From positions 124,001 to 188,000 of the forward strand of contig NZ_NNRM01000039.1 in NCBI RefSeq assembly GCF_002252525.1: a stretch of 64,000 nucleotides of DNA. The letters run 5' to 3'. The position numbers were made by a program, and so were the translations under genes. This document shows positions 24,711 through 34,673 of this stretch, piece by piece. This DNA comes from Brucella pseudogrignonensis. Its GTDB lineage: Bacteria; Pseudomonadota; Alphaproteobacteria; Rhizobiales; Rhizobiaceae. The notes under the pieces are model-generated. The model had not been told where the DNA came from, made no database searches, and saw only the letters and a list, made by a program, of their open reading frames with translations. Position 1 is the first letter of the stretch, and every line of letters starts with the position of its first letter.

Positions 24711-24837
24711 CGCGGCGGGCGCTGAGCGCGACGCCGGCACCATACCAGGCCATATGCACGTTCGGTGGTTGACCCTTGCTGGAAAGGCAGTGCTACGAGC
24801 AACGCTGGCACGGCTAATCGCCGGCTTTGATACGGAT

Positions 24838-25690
24838 CTATGCTTGCAGCCTGTAGCCATAGGTCGGAACGCCCAGCGCAATCGCTGCTGACAGGCGCTT
24901 TGCCGCATCCGCTGCGATCGTCAGGCCGAGTCCGGTCCCTTCGGGTCTCTTGGAACCCGGGATACGAAAAAAGCGCTGAAACACCGCCTCGGCTTGATGT
25001 GCGGGGATGCCAGGACCGGTGTCGCAGACCTGAACCAGCCATGTATTATTGCAGGCCGCAGCAATCATCACATGGACCCGGCCGGATGTCGGGGGATATT
25101 TCACGGCATTCTCGAGTATATTCTCAAGCAGCAGGCGTAGCAGGGCTTCATCGGTTTTCACCCAGGCCGTTTCGCAGCCTGAAAGAACGACATCCTGCGC
25201 CTTGCTCCGGATCGTTTCACCCAATTCGGCCAGGATCGATGCGGCGACGTCGTAAAGATTGACCGGACCGATTGCCAGGTCCTGGTGATTGACGCGCCCC
25301 GATTGCAGCAATTGCTCGATGAGGCGGAGCGCCTTGTCATTACTGCGGACCAGATTGTTCAGGATCATCATCCTCTCATCTTCCTGCTCCGCCTGCTGCA
25401 GCATTTGAAGCAGCGGACGAAGGCTAGCTTGTGGGTTCCGCAATTGATGCTTAACATGATCCGCAAATTGTCGGTCGGCGGTCAGAGGTCGATCGTGCTT
25501 GCTTAACAGCAGATTTACCGATTCCTCCAAATGGAAGTAGATCGCGCGGCAATGTCTCGGTGGTAAGCAGCAACAGATCATCGGGGGAACGGTTGCTGAT
25601 CTGTAGCACAAATCCATGCACCGCCCAGACCTCTCTGAGCGCCAATCCATATCAAAGCGTGATCATCGGAACCGCTGCTTTTTGCCAAGA
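24838..25690 (-). pseudogene. Broken sensor histidine kinase
   Basis: Residues from about 25,480 to 24,838 encode a histidine-kinase core: H-box-like ADHVKHQLRNPQASLRPLL, N-box NILENAVKYPP, G1 DTGPGIP, G2 GTGLGLTIA. The upstream part of the same protein (ALREVWAVHGFVLQISNRSP, LLLLTTETLPRDLL, a 2CSK_N-type sensor tail) lies in another frame, with the shift near 25,530, and is stopped at its beginning. There is no N-terminal membrane domain and no response-regulator gene beside it. It is a decayed QseC/TctE-type kinase. Confidence 0.75.
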
Positions 25691-26523
25691 ACATACTTCT
25701 GCCGATTTCACTGTGCTGAAGAAGACAAAATCTCAGCACCAAAGCCCGCCAGCGTGACGGTCTTCGGTGCGAAGACTATAACAACTTCAAGCCACGACTT
25801 TAGGGTATTACATTTTGGGGGTAGAGAATGCAAAATTAGAACCACAGTTTTTGGCGTCAATTCCGTGTTATTGGTCAGGAAATCAGTTTCACTTCAGTGA
25901 CTTCTCAGCATCGCCCCGGTAAGCTGCCAAGACGCGATGGCAAAGAGGGCGTGAAGGATTTTCATCGTTTCCATACTGTCTTGCGCAGGGATGCTTGTTT
26001 TCAAATGACGATAAATTGACGGCGAGGACAATTCCCGCGACGCGCTTTCGGTGCTGGCCATTCGCGTTCAGCTATCTGACGCAGCTTCTAAAGTCACCTG
26101 ATCCGACGTAAGTGGATTTTACATTTCAAAGAGCCTACAGCACCATTCATATATGCGCATCGGACCCGTCCAAGATATTTCAAAAACATCCAGCTACGAA
26201 CAAATGACGCCCCCGCTTTGAAGTAGTAAGCGAAAAAACTTTTTCTCCCCGGGATCGAAACAAGTTATATAAAACGCTACCTTATAGATCGACACAACAT
26301 TTCCTTGATTCCGCGATCGACTTGTACGACATGGGTAAAGCCGCATCTTCGCGGAGCAGATTGTCTTTCAGAGGATGTGCGAAACCAGGCACCTGGCGCA
26401 GGCGACGATCGTGCAGCCAAAGCTGCGTTCGCTTGTCGCATCCTATCCAAAAAACGCCTGGTGCTGGCTCCGCTCGTAATAGTATCCAATCATGTCAGCT
26501 GCTGGATCGATGCCGATTGCAGC
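25691..26523. other. Intergenic stretch, no gene seen
   Basis: About 830 bases, AT-richer than the surroundings, between two decayed genes. No convincing reading frame, RNA or repeat; it is probably eroded coding sequence. Confidence 0.4.
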
Positions 26524-26782
26524 ATAACCCGTCTCAGGCTCTGGGCTTTGCCAATCTCTATAAGCAGCTCATTGACACCGCCGACCATATCTAAATTGCC
26601 GATGTCCGCCTCGCTACCGACAACATCGACCGGACGTGGGGGAACTGGGTGTGAATGTCAATTACAGCTGGCTGGACGACAAATATGCCCTCTATGGCAA
26701 GTTGAGCGCCGCAACAAGTCTCAACAACGTCTCCGACAGCTACACAATCACCGGAAATGCAGGCTTCCGCGTCAAGTGGTAA
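26524..26782 (+). pseudogene. Remnant of an autotransporter beta-barrel
   Basis: Only the C-terminal end of an autotransporter barrel remains. One frame encodes ALGFANLYKQLIDTADHI and then a stop; after a frameshift near 26,640 another frame encodes VNVNYSWLDDKYALYGKLSA and TSLNNVSDSYTITGNAGFRVKW split by no stop, ending in the barrel-typical terminal aromatic (W) at 26,782. The passenger domain and most of the barrel are missing. Confidence 0.7.
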
Positions 26783-26793
26783 ATCAACAAAAT

Positions 26794-26818
26794 GCGCAAC
26801 CGCTCAACGCGGTTGCGC
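26794..26818 (-). terminator. Strong stem-loop downstream of AI-2E permease gene
   Basis: Perfect 10-bp stem GCGCAACCGC / GCGGTTGCGC with a five-base loop. On the minus strand it is followed by ATTTTGTTGATTT, so it most likely ends the transcript of the permease gene at 26937-28883. Confidence 0.7.
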
Positions 26819-26936
26819 AAATGCTCACATAGCGAAACATCGCCAAATTTCTCCTGATAGCAAAGGCCGCGTCCGTCCGAATATCCGCCAAATCCGCAAA
26901 GGCAACACCGCCTTCCCCCCGGGCGCCGTTACGGCG

Positions 26937-28883
26937 TCATCCCCCTTCCATCGCGCGTTGTTTCGGTCTCCCAGGACGCTTTCTGAGCATTTTTGCTGGT
27001 CTTTCTCCCCAATCCTGCGGCCGGGCATCGGAGAGACATTCAAGTGTCGCCGTCAGCAGATCGAAAGCCACGAAATCGGCTTCAATCTCGGAACGTAACC
27101 TGGTTTCATCAATACCCTCAGCCGCTTCGTCGCCTCGCCAGATCGCCAGGCCAATCCGGGCAAGCGGATTGAGCCGTCTTAACCTGCGCAAAAGGAATTT
27201 CGCGCGATTGGCCGATTCTAGATCAAGCACGCAAAGCACAAGGGCTGTCGCGTGCTCAATATCGGCGCGGCGCAATTGACTGGGCTGGGAATGTTCATGA
27301 TCGACCACCCAGCTCCTTGCGCCCTGCACCGACAGAACCTGCGCCAGCATGGCCGCGCTGACGTCATCCAGCGGACCCCGCCCGCCAAGACAGATGATCG
27401 ATTTTCCTTCGCCGGACGGCAATTGCAGCGCTTCGCCCTGCTCGCCATCGGTCGCGGTCTCAACCGCAACCTCTTCCTCATTGTCTTCTTCTTCCTCGGC
27501 AATCTGTCTTAGATTTGCGACAACCAGGCGCGCGCTGTGCGAAAGCTGGCCCAATTGCGTGTCGCTCAACACGCCCCGCACCCGATCCTGCTCCGCAATC
27601 AGCAAAGCCGGTATCGCCACGCTGCCATAATACTCGACCAGAAACGCCTTGGACAGAAACTCCAACGCATTGTCAGTCGCCTCGTTGGGGTCCCCGGATA
27701 ACAGGCGCTGATAAAGCCTTTCATGCGGGTTCAACACCGGCTCCGCACCAAACAGAATTTCCAGAAAGCGGAACTGCGGAACATAACGCCCGAGCACCAC
27801 CAGGCACACTGTCAACGGCGTTGACAACACCAGGCCGATCGGCCCCCATAACCAGGTCCAGAAAATCGCCGCCACGATGATGGCGAGTGGCGACAAGCCG
27901 GTGCGCGATCCGTAAAGCCACGGCTCCATCACATTGTTGGAAATCAGCTCAATCACAATGAACAGTCCGATCGTCCACAGCAGCAGGCTCCAACCCGGCG
28001 CGATGGCGAAGGCCAGAAACAACGGCATGACCGCAGCAATCACCGGACCAATATAGGGGGCAAAGCGCAACAGAACCGCCAGCATGCCCCATAGGAGTGC
28101 ATTGGGGATCCCCAGAACCCAAAGACCAATCCCCAAAGGCACTCCATAAGCGATATTGACCATAAGCTGGGTTAAAAGATAACGCCCAACCCGGCTGCCC
28201 GCTTCCTGCAGAGCGATGGTGGTACGGTGCAGATCACCATAGCCGACCAGACGAATGAAGCGATCGCGCAACTCCTCCCTTTCAAGCAGCATGAACACAA
28301 CCACAACAATCACCAGGCCGAGCGTGGCAAGCGGCCCCACCAAGGGGCCGATCACCGTTTCAAGCGTCTCTATCGGGTTGCGTTGCGCAAAAATCTCCAC
28401 CAGGATCGGTTTGCGTTCAACCTCGGCATTCCCTGGTGCGGAAGTGGCCCTGTCTTCGTCCTGGTTGATTTCTGCACCTACCCGCTCGACAAAGCGATTG
28501 AGGCGGTTGATCAGACTGTTATCGGTGCCTGCCTCTTTCAGCGTGCGGATTTTCTCGATGATATTATACTGGTATGTCGCGATATTCTGACCAACTTCCG
28601 AAACCTGAAACGCTAGGATCGCGCTGAACAGCACAATTATCAGGAACCCGCCGGAAACGCTTGTGATGATGGCTGGCAGACGCGGCAGGCCTAGGCGCCG
28701 CAATGTCGAGACGATCGGTGCCAGCATGAAAGTCAGCAAAACGGCAATCGCCAGCGGAAGAAACACATCCTTGGCAAAATACAGCACGGCAATCCCAGCG
28801 GCGATTGCCGCAAGCGCCGGAAGGCGTGACTGTTCCTGCACCGCGGATGAGGAACGAGGTTCGAGTTTGAGTTCGGGCTCCAT
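26937..28883 (-). CDS. AI-2E / PerM family membrane permease with C-terminal extension
   Basis: From ATG 28883 the product has 648 residues. Residues 1-370 are a PerM/AI-2E-exporter-family membrane domain with about eight hydrophobic segments and the family motif region (LWGMLAVLLRFAPYIGPVIAAVMP; WTWLWGPIGLVLSTPLTVCL). Beyond it is a cytoplasmic extension of about 270 residues with an acidic patch (EEEEDNEEE) and a Rossmann-like strand (KSIICLGGRGPLDDVSAAMLAQVL) of unknown role. Family members are proposed to export signals or ions; TqsA-type AI-2 export cannot be assumed. Intact, with terminator at 26794. Confidence 0.85.
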   Translation of the reverse strand: MEPELKLEPRSSSAVQEQSRLPALAAIAAGIAVLYFAKDVFLPLAIAVLLTFMLAPIVSTLRRLGLPRLPAIITSVSGGFLIIVLFSAILAFQVSEVGQNIATYQYNIIEKIRTLKEAGTDNSLINRLNRFVERVGAEINQDEDRATSAPGNAEVERKPILVEIFAQRNPIETLETVIGPLVGPLATLGLVIVVVVFMLLEREELRDRFIRLVGYGDLHRTTIALQEAGSRVGRYLLTQLMVNIAYGVPLGIGLWVLGIPNALLWGMLAVLLRFAPYIGPVIAAVMPLFLAFAIAPGWSLLLWTIGLFIVIELISNNVMEPWLYGSRTGLSPLAIIVAAIFWTWLWGPIGLVLSTPLTVCLVVLGRYVPQFRFLEILFGAEPVLNPHERLYQRLLSGDPNEATDNALEFLSKAFLVEYYGSVAIPALLIAEQDRVRGVLSDTQLGQLSHSARLVVANLRQIAEEEEDNEEEVAVETATDGEQGEALQLPSGEGKSIICLGGRGPLDDVSAAMLAQVLSVQGARSWVVDHEHSQPSQLRRADIEHATALVLCVLDLESANRAKFLLRRLRRLNPLARIGLAIWRGDEAAEGIDETRLRSEIEADFVAFDLLTATLECLSDARPQDWGERPAKMLRKRPGRPKQRAMEGG

Positions 28884-29070
28884 CAAGGCTCTTGTCTTCT
28901 GGCGTTCATTTGCTATCGGGGTAGATAGAGCCCGAACTGACAATGGCAAAGGCTCGCAGCCTGCAAATTTCAGCTGCTGAGCAGAATGGCCTTCCGTGCA
29001 GAACAGGTCACTTTTGCAGGTGAGAAAACCTCGTTATCCGCTGAACGCGCGCTTAACTGGCGCGAGCGCC

Positions 29071-29750
29071 TTACCGCTTGCCATAGGCCGAAAAGCGCAA
29101 GCCATCCTTGCCTTCACCCTTGACCTGATAAAGAAGCGCATCGGCATCGGCCAACAGCTCTTCGAGAGCCGATTTTTGCTGCGACCAGATCCCGCCAATA
29201 CTGACGCCGACATCGCTTGCGATCCCACCAGCCAGGATCGGTTGACGCATTGCCGCGACAATCGCACCCGCCAGACGGATGCCGCTCTGCTGATCGCCAC
29301 AATGGGCGATCAAAAACTCGTCTCCCCCCATCCGCGCCACCAGATCGCCATCGCCGGTGATGGCCGTCAACCGTCTGGCGGTCGCTTCCAGTATGGCGTC
29401 TCCCATCGCGTGGCCATAGCGGGCGTTGACCGTTTTGATGCCATCGCTGTCAATTGCCAGGATGCAATAGCCAAGTCCCGACTGCGCAAATAGCGTTTTT
29501 CGATGGTGTAGCCATCACGCTCCGCCGCCAGGACGGCATTAAAAAGATCAAGGTCTGCTGAAAGATCATCCGGATGGGTAAACGCCCTGAAATGCAGCCC
29601 CTCGGCTTGTACCAGCGGTAGACCGATCATTGCTGCAAAAGCATCATTGCCGCGCAAGATGTGACCGTTTATATCAACCAGCGCGATGCCAATCGGCGCA
29701 TGTTGAAAGGCGAAATCACAGTGCCAGCCGACTACGGGCTTCGGAAGCAT
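29071..29750 (-). pseudogene. Decayed PAS-GGDEF diguanylate cyclase
   Basis: The 5' part (29,750 to about 29,490) encodes a PAS domain (FAFQHAPIGIALVDINGHIL; FRAFTHPDDLSADLDLF; IEKRYLRS). The 3' part, in another frame, encodes the rear of a GGDEF domain (IDSDGIKTVNARYGHAMGDAIL, then MGGDEFLIAHCG and DADALLYQVK). The front of the GGDEF domain is missing and the frames do not join, so an internal deletion plus frameshift has inactivated the gene. The N-terminus also seems to be out of frame. Confidence 0.8.
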
Positions 29751-29762
29751 CGCCGGAGTGTT

Positions 29763-30125
29763 CGGTCATTGTGTCCACCTCACATGCTTTTGAGGATAAA
29801 TGGAGCAGTCGGAAAAGGTTTCAACTTCGATCATAGGCACCCATCCGAGCGATAGCGGGAGGGAAATTGATGTGTCACCCGTCAAACAAGACTTTGGCGA
29901 GACAGCCGCAGGATTGGCTGAACCCCACTTGCTTTTCGGGAACCATCCGTCCGTCACCTGGAACAGACGCGTTGCATTGATTGGGGCCACAATGGCCAGA
30001 CCAACTGGACCTCCTGCGACTATTGATCTATAAAAAGCGATGAAAGATGCAGTATCTTAAAGAATAGGTTAATTTTATTGTTCTAGGTTCACCCCGAATG
30101 CTGTGCAATTGTACCATACCATATT
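29763..30125. other. Intergenic stretch without a gene
   Basis: About 360 bases; AT-rich toward the right end, which probably carries the promoter of the SyrB-like gene. No consensus was identified with confidence. Confidence 0.4.
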
Positions 30126-30139
30126 AGGAGAAGTGACAC

Positions 30140-30691
30140 ATGGCCGATCAGAACACGACTGAAGTTTCGGAAGCAACTGCAACCCCCAAACCGGAACAGG
30201 CGAAAGCTGCCGAGAAGAAAACACCAGCTGCAAAGACGGCGCCGAAATCCAAATCGGCTGCAGCTGCAGCTGCCCCTGTGCGCAAGCTGCGTCGTTACAC
30301 ACCGGAAGAACGCTCCAGCCTGCTGGCAGCGGTGGGCAGCGAAACAGCTGCCGGCAAGACCCTCAAAGACACGCTCGTCAAGCTCAATCTGAGCGAACAG
30401 ACCTACTACAACTGGAAGAACGACGGCCAGTCAAAAGCCAAGCCGGCTGCGGCGAAGGCTGCAACCAAGTCAGCCCCGGCAAAGGCTTCCAAGCCGAAGG
30501 CCGCTGCTGCAAAAGCCCCCGTTTCGAAGCCATCCTCTGCAAAGGCTCCGGCAACCAAGGCTCCCGTTGCAAGCGACGATCTCAAGGCACTGGTCTCGCT
30601 GGAAGCCGAAAACCAGCGCCTGCGCAAGTCGCTCGCCGAAAAGCTGCGCAAGGAGAATGCTGAACTGCGCAAACGTCTCGGCCTGAATTAA
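30140..30691 (+). CDS. SyrB-like regulator with HTH and coiled coil
   Basis: The 183-residue product has an Ala/Lys-rich N-terminus, a central helical domain (RRYTPEERSSLLAAVGSETA, then TLKDTLVKLNLSEQTYYNWK) that resembles a transposase/SyrB-type HTH, a low-complexity Ala-Lys-Pro linker reminiscent of histone H1, and a C-terminal coiled coil (LEAENQRLRKSLAEKLRKEN, AELRKRLG). This architecture is that of SyrB-family proteins of Sinorhizobium, described as regulators of syrM/syrA. RBS AGGAGAAG. Nucleoid-associated or regulatory function is inferred. Confidence 0.82.
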   Translation: MADQNTTEVSEATATPKPEQAKAAEKKTPAAKTAPKSKSAAAAAAPVRKLRRYTPEERSSLLAAVGSETAAGKTLKDTLVKLNLSEQTYYNWKNDGQSKAKPAAAKAATKSAPAKASKPKAAAAKAPVSKPSSAKAPATKAPVASDDLKALVSLEAENQRLRKSLAEKLRKENAELRKRLGLN

Positions 30692-30703
30692 TTGCGCCCA
30701 TGG

Positions 30704-30742
30704 CGCCTGGTGGTCCCGCTTCGCCGGGATCGTGACCAGGCG
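30704..30742 (+). terminator. Long stem-loop after the SyrB-like gene
   Basis: Outer stem CGCCTGGT / ACCAGGCG, inner GTCCCG pairing with CGGGAT (one G-U), loop CTTCG-like. It starts 12 bases after the stop; the trailing GTCTTC is only a weak U-tract. Confidence 0.5.
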
Positions 30743-30987
30743 TCTTCGGGCAGACAAGCATCCGGCCCTGCATCGACGGATTGGGGTGCGTTCTCATAAC
30801 AGGCAATGGAGGTTGCTTCTCCACCTGCCGGCCCCTTAACGCTGATCATCAATTCCGTCCCATCGGTTGCGGCGGTCAATCTCTCCTCATTGCGCATTGC
30901 TGCGGTCTCAAACCTCAGCGCCAGCTGTCACCGCCATGCGTTTGCTATGCTCTCGACATTCGAAATGAACCTTATTACTGTTTGCTT

Positions 30988-32172
30988 ATGAAGCAACCGG
31001 TCACACGACGCGCAGTTTTTTTTATCGGTGGTTATGACCCCAAGACGCCAGCTGCTTTTTTCGGGCGGATGCGCAAGGAAATCCAGCGGTTTGACCTTGT
31101 GTGGGGCACAGAGACCCAAATATTGAATCAACCCTGTCTGCCCGATGATGAAAGTGGTCATGTTACGATCACCGCGTGCAGCCTGCCAGAAGGCTGGTCA
31201 ACCCAGACTGATTTCAGCTTTCTCGCCCTCGACCCGATCGTGCTTTCCGATTTCAACAGGCCGGTCCTCAATCGTCTTCTTCGCTATCTTGCAGCCTTTT
31301 CAGGCTTCATCATCGAGGGTAGCGCACAGCGTTTCTTTCTCAAAGCCTGGCGCTTCGGACTGTATTTTCTTTATCCGTTTCTGACACTTGTTGCATTTGC
31401 ATTGCTCGGTGGCCTCACAGCTCTGTTGGTTTGCGTCTGGCTCGGTCTGGCCAGCATCGCGATCGGGCTTGCGGTGTTCTTCCTGGCGTTGTCGGTCTTT
31501 GGACGGCGTTGGTCAACCCTGCATCTGATGGACCTGTGGTCATTCTCGTCGCAATTCATGCGGTCGCAGCGACCTGACGCGGAGGCGCTGCTCCAGCGCT
31601 TCGCCAGTCGCATTGTTGATAAGGCTGAGGCCGAGCGTTACGACGAAATCATTCTGATCGGTCACAGCACTGGCGGCATGCTTATTCTGGATGTCGCAGC
31701 CCGCTGTCTTTCTCTTGATCCAGACTTCTCGCAGCGTGCGCCCGAGGTGAGCATCCTGACCCTTGGCTCTACAGCACTGAAAGCCGGCTACAGCAAGGCT
31801 GCGAAAGAGTTTCGCAAGCGGATGCGCCAACTCATCGCCGAACCCCATCTGCGATGGGTGGAAGTTCAATGCCTCACCGATCCAATCAACTTCTATAAAA
31901 CAGACCCGGTCAGGGAGATGAAGCTTGATCAGCAAACCAGAAGCGAATTTCCGCTGATACGCACCGTCAGAATAAAAGACATGCTGCAACCTGACAGCTA
32001 TCGCCGCATCAAACGCAATTTCTTTCGCGTGCACTATCAATATATTTTCGGGAACACGAAAGCCTACTGGTATGATTTCTTTCAGATCTGCTGCGGGCCT
32101 AACACGCTTGATAAGCGGGCACGCGAACACCTCCTGGGCAATCGACAAGGTTTGAAGGAGTCTTCTCCATGA
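30988..32172 (+). CDS. Membrane-anchored alpha/beta hydrolase
   Basis: From ATG 30988 the product has 394 residues. The N-terminal part begins RAVFFIGGYDPKTPAAFFGRM; two hydrophobic segments lie at about residues 125-175 (LYPFLTLVAFALLGGLTALLV and SIAIGLAVFFLALSVF); the second half has a clear nucleophile elbow GHSTGG (DEIILIGHSTGGMLILD) of an alpha/beta hydrolase. The active site would be cytoplasmic. The stop overlaps the start of an isoprenylcysteine methyltransferase-like gene by ATGA. With two lipid-related neighbours a role in membrane lipid or prenyl ester turnover is suggested; substrate unknown. Confidence 0.75.
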   Translation: MKQPVTRRAVFFIGGYDPKTPAAFFGRMRKEIQRFDLVWGTETQILNQPCLPDDESGHVTITACSLPEGWSTQTDFSFLALDPIVLSDFNRPVLNRLLRYLAAFSGFIIEGSAQRFFLKAWRFGLYFLYPFLTLVAFALLGGLTALLVCVWLGLASIAIGLAVFFLALSVFGRRWSTLHLMDLWSFSSQFMRSQRPDAEALLQRFASRIVDKAEAERYDEIILIGHSTGGMLILDVAARCLSLDPDFSQRAPEVSILTLGSTALKAGYSKAAKEFRKRMRQLIAEPHLRWVEVQCLTDPINFYKTDPVREMKLDQQTRSEFPLIRTVRIKDMLQPDSYRRIKRNFFRVHYQYIFGNTKAYWYDFFQICCGPNTLDKRAREHLLGNRQGLKESSP

Positions 32173-32753
32173 CGCCGCAGCTGGCAATGATTATCTGGGC
32201 GGCCGGGCTGATTGCCTGGGTGGTAATCCGTTTTCCCCACCGCAGGCGAGCGCGCAAGACGGGCGTTGTTAAGGATGCGCGCACCAGCCTCGATCGGCTG
32301 GCACTGGCTGCGGCAACATTGTCGCTGTCGCTTGTTCCCCTCGTCTATGTAGCCACAGGATTTCCCTCTGGCGCCGACATGCCGTTTCAGCCATGGCTGG
32401 CTTGGGCCGGTCTCGGGATTGGGATCGCCTTCCTTTGCATTTTTTATACAAGCCATCAACAACTGGGCCGTAACTGGTCGGTTTCCTTACAGATCCGCCA
32501 GGAACATGCATTGGTCACCGGGGGGCTTTATCATTACGTTCGTCACCCGATGTATCTCTCGTTCTGGCTCTGGGCTCTCGCGCAATTCTGTCTTCTGCAA
32601 AATTGGATTGTTGGTCCGGCGGCTCTCCTCGGCATAGGGTTTCTATATTTTTACCGCGTTCCCCGTGAGGAAGCGATGATGCAGGCTCGTTTTGGTGCGC
32701 AATATGACGCCTATGCCAGACGCACCGGTTCTGTCATTCCAAAATTCTGGTGA
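32169..32753 (+). CDS. Isoprenylcysteine carboxyl methyltransferase-like membrane protein
   Basis: The 194-residue product has about five hydrophobic segments and the ICMT/PEMT-type motif HALVTGGLYHYVRHPMYLSFW (residues about 117-137) followed by the C-terminal RVPREEAMMQARFGAQYDAY, which binds SAM in this family. Bacterial members methylate lipids or small molecules, as bacteria lack prenylated CaaX proteins. It is translationally coupled with the hydrolase upstream (ATGA) and ends where the next gene starts, so it is the middle gene of a three-gene operon. Confidence 0.88.
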   Translation: MTPQLAMIIWAAGLIAWVVIRFPHRRRARKTGVVKDARTSLDRLALAAATLSLSLVPLVYVATGFPSGADMPFQPWLAWAGLGIGIAFLCIFYTSHQQLGRNWSVSLQIRQEHALVTGGLYHYVRHPMYLSFWLWALAQFCLLQNWIVGPAALLGIGFLYFYRVPREEAMMQARFGAQYDAYARRTGSVIPKFW

Positions 32754-32761
32754 TTTGTACC

Positions 32762-33418
32762 ATGACTGATCCTGTGAACCGTTCAGATCAAGCCTCCTTG
32801 CACCGTCGCCACCTGCTGCGACTAGGTCTGGCCTTGTTGGTTACACCCGCAGCGCTCACCTCGTCCGCATCGCCAAGAAAGCCCGGAACCGCAGCTGCAA
32901 GCCGAACGACACCCGTAAGTCGTGCCTCCGTCTATCTGTTGCGCGGCTTTGGTAATATTTTCTCGACCGGTCTCGACGCCATCGCTGCGGATCTCAACGG
33001 GGCTGGTATTGCCTGCCATGTCGAAAGCCATGTGGCCTGGCGTCTGGTCGCTCAGACCATCATCTCAGAACGCCAGAAACTCGGGACCCGCCCCGTTGTC
33101 CTGATCGGTCATTCGCTCGGCGCCAACGCCATTATCGCCATTGCCGCATCGCTCGATAAATTCTCCATTCCCGTCGACTATCTTGCAAGCTTCGCCGCGA
33201 CCGCGCCTGAGCCCTTGCCTAGGAATGTGAGAAAGGCTGTCAATTTCTACTTCTCACATCATGGCTGGGGATTACCCCTCAAAGCCGGTCCGGGCTTTAA
33301 GGGCAGGCTCGAAAATCGGGATTTTTCCGGCGCGAAGGACATTGGCCATTTCAATATTGAAAAGCAACGTCTGTTGCAGCAAGAGGTGGTGCGCCAAGTC
33401 AAAGCTTTGGTGAAATGA
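32762..33418 (+). CDS. Exported alpha/beta hydrolase, lipase/thioesterase-like
   Basis: From ATG 32762 the product has 218 residues (a GTG at 32750 overlaps the previous stop and is an alternative). The N-terminus RRHLLRLGLALLVTPAAL has a twin-arginine-like signal. The mature part is an alpha/beta hydrolase with nucleophile elbow GHSLGA (VVLIGHSLGANAIIAIA) and a C-terminal GHFNIEKQ with a likely catalytic His. It is the third gene of the operon with a membrane hydrolase and an ICMT-like methyltransferase. Probably a periplasmic esterase; substrate unknown. Confidence 0.78.
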   Translation: MTDPVNRSDQASLHRRHLLRLGLALLVTPAALTSSASPRKPGTAAASRTTPVSRASVYLLRGFGNIFSTGLDAIAADLNGAGIACHVESHVAWRLVAQTIISERQKLGTRPVVLIGHSLGANAIIAIAASLDKFSIPVDYLASFAATAPEPLPRNVRKAVNFYFSHHGWGLPLKAGPGFKGRLENRDFSGAKDIGHFNIEKQRLLQQEVVRQVKALVK

Positions 33419-34640
33419 TGATGGCAATCTGACCGAATTCCTCGCGAGGATTCCAGTTTTGATTGCGACATTGGAAAGGCTCGTACCCTCTGTTTTTATG
33501 CGTATCTTGTTCCGAAAACTGCCTGGCACATTTCGGGAGCGCCCGAGCAGTTGCCAACGCAACATGAGCGATCGGTTCCGGGTGTTGACGGTGGCACCGG
33601 ACGACGGGAATTGTAGCCTCACCAGGCCTTAAAGGGGCTGTAAGCCCGCGTTTATTGCGGAATACCCCTATTCCAACCGGACCTGGTAGATCACTGTGGC
33701 TCTCAACGCCCCGCCGACCGCATAGGGCAGGGTCACCGGACCGGGCGCAAGGCAAAACCTATTGGATAGGACATGATCTGAAACTGTCCTTTGAGCTGCC
33801 GAAAAGACCGCCATGCTTCCTTATTCCAGTCGCCCTCGTTTCGCCCGTTCCAACTCCGCCGCATTCGGCAACGATGCCAGCCCTCTCTTTGATCGCACCG
33901 CTGAAACTCCTGTGGCAATCCTCCTAACTTCATCGCTGGCACCCGGCCATTGAAGGAAGGCGGCACTGGTGCACTCCGCGCAATCGACTGCGCGAAGAGA
34001 CGACGCCTCTTCACGTCAAAGCCCAGCCGCTGTTTGACAGGCTCTGCATTCGCCAAACCTTCCGCCATCAACAGGAGCAGGAGATCTCGCGCCGCCGAAG
34101 AGCGTTTCTGCAACAGTTCGCCGCCCAGCGGCGACTGGGACGGAATTAATAGTTATGATTGCCACCGCCGGAATCACGCTGCAGAATGCCGTCTTTATCG
34201 CAATCCAGGTGAGAACATCTGCTGATTGAAACCCCAGCTAAATCCCAGCAAGATTTGAAGTCCATCCTTTTAAACAGCGTCGGCCATTCAGTTTCCGTTT
34301 CAGCTGTCGCTCCACATCCATGGTACAGCCGCGCGGTCGTGGCAGGTTAGACCGATATCAAAATATGCGAACAGACATTTGAAGCTCTGCCTGCCGACGC
34401 GGGCTGCATACTAATCTTCGCCTCGTCGTACACAATCCGATCCGGTCGAAGCTGGCGACTCATCTGATGGGCTCCAAATGACAGTCCCTTCTAGGCGCGG
34501 CTGCAGAGCCGTTAGTGAACACTAAAGTATGAGCCGGATAAACCCATCAACACAACCTAGGGTAAATTGGCGGCGTATTTATGTGTTTCTGAAGCTTTTA
34601 GCCCTGCATCACCTCATTGGCTGGCGCAGGGCAACGCTTT
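33419..34640. other. Gene-poor stretch, probably eroded
   Basis: About 1.2 kb with no supported gene. Short frames on both strands between 33,650 and 34,225 show no start signal or family. One piece on the plus strand near 33,965-34,150 (HVKAQPLFDRLCIRQTF, then EISRRRRAFLQQFAAQRRLG) has coding-like composition and could be a decayed gene. A 38-residue frame on the minus strand (34,347-34,463, RBS-like GGAG) lies downstream of an orphan EcfG-like promoter at 34,649. Confidence 0.4.
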
Positions 34641-34648
34641 CGTCGTAC

Positions 34649-34673
34649 AACAGTGGCCGTCCAAAACAGTTCC
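34649..34673 (-). promoter_or_regulatory. EcfG-type promoter, exact consensus but orphan
   Basis: Minus-strand GGAAC (34669-34673), 17-base spacer, GTT (34649-34651). No convincing gene follows within 150 bases, so it is either a chance match or the promoter of a small RNA or micro-protein. Confidence 0.35.
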
